In this document: positions 13,655-14,966 of the stretch, piece after piece
Layout: each line of letters starts with the position of its first letter
How positions within the stretch are numbered: position 1 is the first letter of the stretch
Source of the DNA: Caldifarciminota bacterium
Lineage (GTDB): Bacteria > Hydrothermota > Tepidihabitantia > Tepidihabitantales > Tepidihabitantaceae
DNA length: 14,966 nt
Reading direction: 5' to 3'
Assembly (NCBI GenBank): GCA_011049385.1
Contig: DSBX01000325.1
Coordinates: 1-14,966 of the forward strand
Made by a program: the position numbers and the translations under genes
Notes under the pieces: generated by a model
Databases searched by the model: none
What the model was told of the DNA's origin: nothing
Seen by the model: only the letters and a program-made list of their open reading frames with translations

Positions 13655-14659
13655 GGTCCGGGGCAGGACCAGCTTGCCGGTGCTGACCCGGCCGTCGTGC
13701 TCCAGCCGCACGAAGTGGACGCCGGGCCGCAGACCGGTCAGCAACAGTCGGTGAAGCCCGGCGCGCAGGAAGGCGCGGCGGCGCAGTTCCACGCGGCCGG
13801 CCGGGTCGAGCAGGCTCAGGCCGACTTCCCCGTCGCGCTCAAGGTCGAAGGCGAGCCGGCCGCGGTGCCAGCGGAAAGCGGGCTCGGCCGTCACCGGTTC
13901 GGCGACGCCGACCGGCGTGAGCGTGATGTTGATGCCGGTCACGATTTCGTTGACCTCGACCGCAATCGAGTCCGGCCAGACATCGGGCAGGTATCCTTCC
14001 TTCGAGACGGTGAGCAGGAAGGTCCCGAACCCGGGCCGGATTTCGAAGTCGCCGTTCGGGTACTTGGACCAGCCGGACTCATAGCCTTCCGGCCCGGAAA
14101 TCCGGACCGTCGCGCCGGGCAGGGGCAGGCCATTTGGGCCGCGCACCGTGCCGTAGATGCGGGCGTCGCCGTCGTCGTTGGGTTCGCCGAAGGTCGGGGT
14201 CGGGTCAAGGTACCAGTCCCAGCACTCCACCGGGTCGGGCCAGCCGTACGACCAATAGTCCAGTGCGGCGGACATTCCCTCGGGCGGGACCCAGGCCTCG
14301 TCGGTGTTCGGGCCGGCATCACCGGGCCAGGCGATTCTCTCCAGCGTGTCGCCCCCGGGCTGGACCAGCGCGATGAAGCCGGCGCTGTCGGGCAGGCTGA
14401 AGATGCCGGTCGTGTTGTCGCGGTCAATCACCACCCGGTCATCCGGGCCGTTGAAGCGGACGCCGGCGTTGATGGTCGCGACACCGGCGGGCGTGACCAC
14501 CTGCCAGCCCTCAAGGTCGTAGACGAGGCCGGTCCGGTCGTGCAACTCGATTCGCTCCAGCGAATCGGGCGCAACCTGGAACTCGTTGAGCAGGCGCACG
14601 ACGATGGGATTGCCGGCCGCGACCGCCGCCGCGAACAGGCAGACGATGATGATCTTCAC
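13646..14659 (-). CDS. Secreted protein with lamin-tail-like, carboxypeptidase-regulatory-like and C-terminal sorting-like domains
   Basis: 337 residues from GTG at 14659, chosen because GGAGG lies five bases upstream, just after a good -10. The signal peptide is VKIIIVCLFAAAVAAG (Val as start). About residues 18-120 resemble a lamin tail domain (LLNEFQVAPDSLERIELHD, then DLEGWQVVTPAG, RVVIDRD and IALVQPGGDTLERIAWPG). About 155-245 form a CarboxypepD_reg-like fold (ARIYGTVRGPNGLPLPGATV to GFGTFLLTVSKEGYLPD). The rest is a Por/FlgD-like C-terminal domain (LLDPAGRVEL, RPGVHFVRLEHDG, GKLVLPR). No catalytic motif is seen; an adhesive or structural surface role is likely. It ends 4 bp inside the convergent lipoprotein gene (shared CTAG). 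Confidence 0.88.
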   Translation of the reverse strand: MKIIIVCLFAAAVAAGNPIVVRLLNEFQVAPDSLERIELHDRTGLVYDLEGWQVVTPAGVATINAGVRFNGPDDRVVIDRDNTTGIFSLPDSAGFIALVQPGGDTLERIAWPGDAGPNTDEAWVPPEGMSAALDYWSYGWPDPVECWDWYLDPTPTFGEPNDDGDARIYGTVRGPNGLPLPGATVRISGPEGYESGWSKYPNGDFEIRPGFGTFLLTVSKEGYLPDVWPDSIAVEVNEIVTGINITLTPVGVAEPVTAEPAFRWHRGRLAFDLERDGEVGLSLLDPAGRVELRRRAFLRAGLHRLLLTGLRPGVHFVRLEHDGRVSTGKLVLPRTDR

Positions 14660-14675
14660 GCTTACCTCCGGTGAC

Positions 14676-14704
14676 ATCATACTCCCGCCAGGGCAAACGG
14701 TCAA
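14676..14704 (-). promoter_or_regulatory. Promoter of the lamin-tail-like gene
   Basis: Minus strand TTGACC (14704-14699, 5/6), 17-bp spacer, TATGAT (14681-14676, 5/6). Start near 14669 would put the GGAGG ribosome binding site at the very 5' end of the message, with a leader of about 10 nt. Confidence 0.6.
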
Positions 14705-14757
14705 GAGGGCGTGCGCCGACCATTCGCCCGAGAACGACCCCCACCCGCATTCTCCAC

Positions 14758-14966
14758 GTGACCGGGCCGATGGCCGGGAGCGTGACCGGGCCGATGACGC
14801 GGGTGGTGACCGGACCGATTGTCGGGCGGGTAACCGGGCGGATGACCCGCCGGGTTGCCGTCCGGATTACCGGACGGGTGATGTGCCGAATGACGCGCCT
14901 GATGACCGGCCGAGTGACCGGCCGGATGACTCTCCGAATCACCGGCCCGATGACCGGGGGGGTCAC
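14758..14966. repeat. Degenerate 12-bp tandem repeat, 17.4 copies, running off the right edge
   Basis: From 14758 on, the sequence divides into 12-mers without a single insertion or deletion; consensus RTGACCGGNCGG. Base 1 alternates G and A for the first twelve units (a 24-bp higher-order period), then the alternation breaks. Base 2 is T in all 18 units, while base 9 is freely G, A or C. The copies differ at up to about half their positions, yet register is perfect. Both strands are open across the tract: plus gives V/M-T-G-R/P tetrapeptides, minus gives V-I/T-R/G-P/R. No Shine-Dalgarno precedes the first GTG on the plus strand. The stretch 14705-14757 just before it shows nothing recognisable. 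Confidence 0.85.

Noticed and set aside
14511..14966. A 151-residue minus-strand reading through the repeat tract
   Set aside because: Its last 50 codons overlap the lamin-tail-like gene out of frame and cover that gene's promoter and ribosome binding site. The opening is explained by the stop-free repeat. Only the repeat itself is reported.
14758..14966. CRISPR array
   Set aside because: Units are contiguous 12-mers without spacers and are too divergent for CRISPR repeats.
1..14966. tRNA, rRNA, riboswitch or insertion sequence
   Set aside because: No cloverleaf with a GTTCRA arm, rRNA core, long terminal inverted repeats or transposase motif was seen by eye. A covariance-model scan would settle small RNAs.

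Overview
The window is a G+C-rich bacterial fragment (roughly two thirds G+C by eye, with strong G/C at third codon positions). It holds 14 protein-coding genes or gene parts and no recognisable RNA gene, insertion sequence, prophage or CRISPR array. Several secreted proteins end in a Por/T9SS-like or FlgD-like C-terminal domain (an APNP-type entry, an 'xxGR' strand, then 'GVxxxxL'), and lipoproteins are abundant. Together with a korDABC operon this suggests an uncultured, probably anaerobic lineage of the FCB/WOR-3 (Stahlbacteria)-like kind. That placement is inference from gene style only.

Left part, all on the minus strand (1-6046). In transcription order: a CPBP/CAAX-type membrane protease, a CHRD-domain lipoprotein, a secreted TPR plus alpha/beta-hydrolase-fold protein, a DUF3108-like lipoprotein, then korD-korA-korB-korC for a 2-oxoacid:ferredoxin oxidoreductase. 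korC runs off the left edge. The kor genes overlap (GTGA, 14 bp, ATGA) and form a tight translational unit with their own promoter. The CAAX and CHRD genes also each have a good promoter.

Middle (6132-8637). A SAM methyltransferase of the mycobacterial phthiotriol-methyltransferase type is divergent from the CAAX gene. Then come an unrecognised 301-residue protein behind the best promoter in the window, and a convergent six-helix membrane protein of unknown function.

Right part (8795-14966), a cell-envelope/secretome cluster. It contains a subtilase that has lost its catalytic Asp and Ser, a PKD/beta-propeller lipoprotein with a clear single-base frameshift, an intact M6-type metalloprotease, a small lipoprotein, and a lamin-tail-like plus carboxypeptidase-regulatory-like secreted protein. 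The last 209 bases are a degenerate 12-bp tandem repeat that keeps perfect register and continues past the window edge.

The most notable observations are two hydrolase-fold proteins (subtilase and alpha/beta hydrolase) with dead active sites, the 12-bp repeat, and a consistent promoter pattern (TTGACM, 16-17 bp, TATNAT-like). In three genes that pattern places the start codon at the predicted transcription start, implying leaderless mRNAs.
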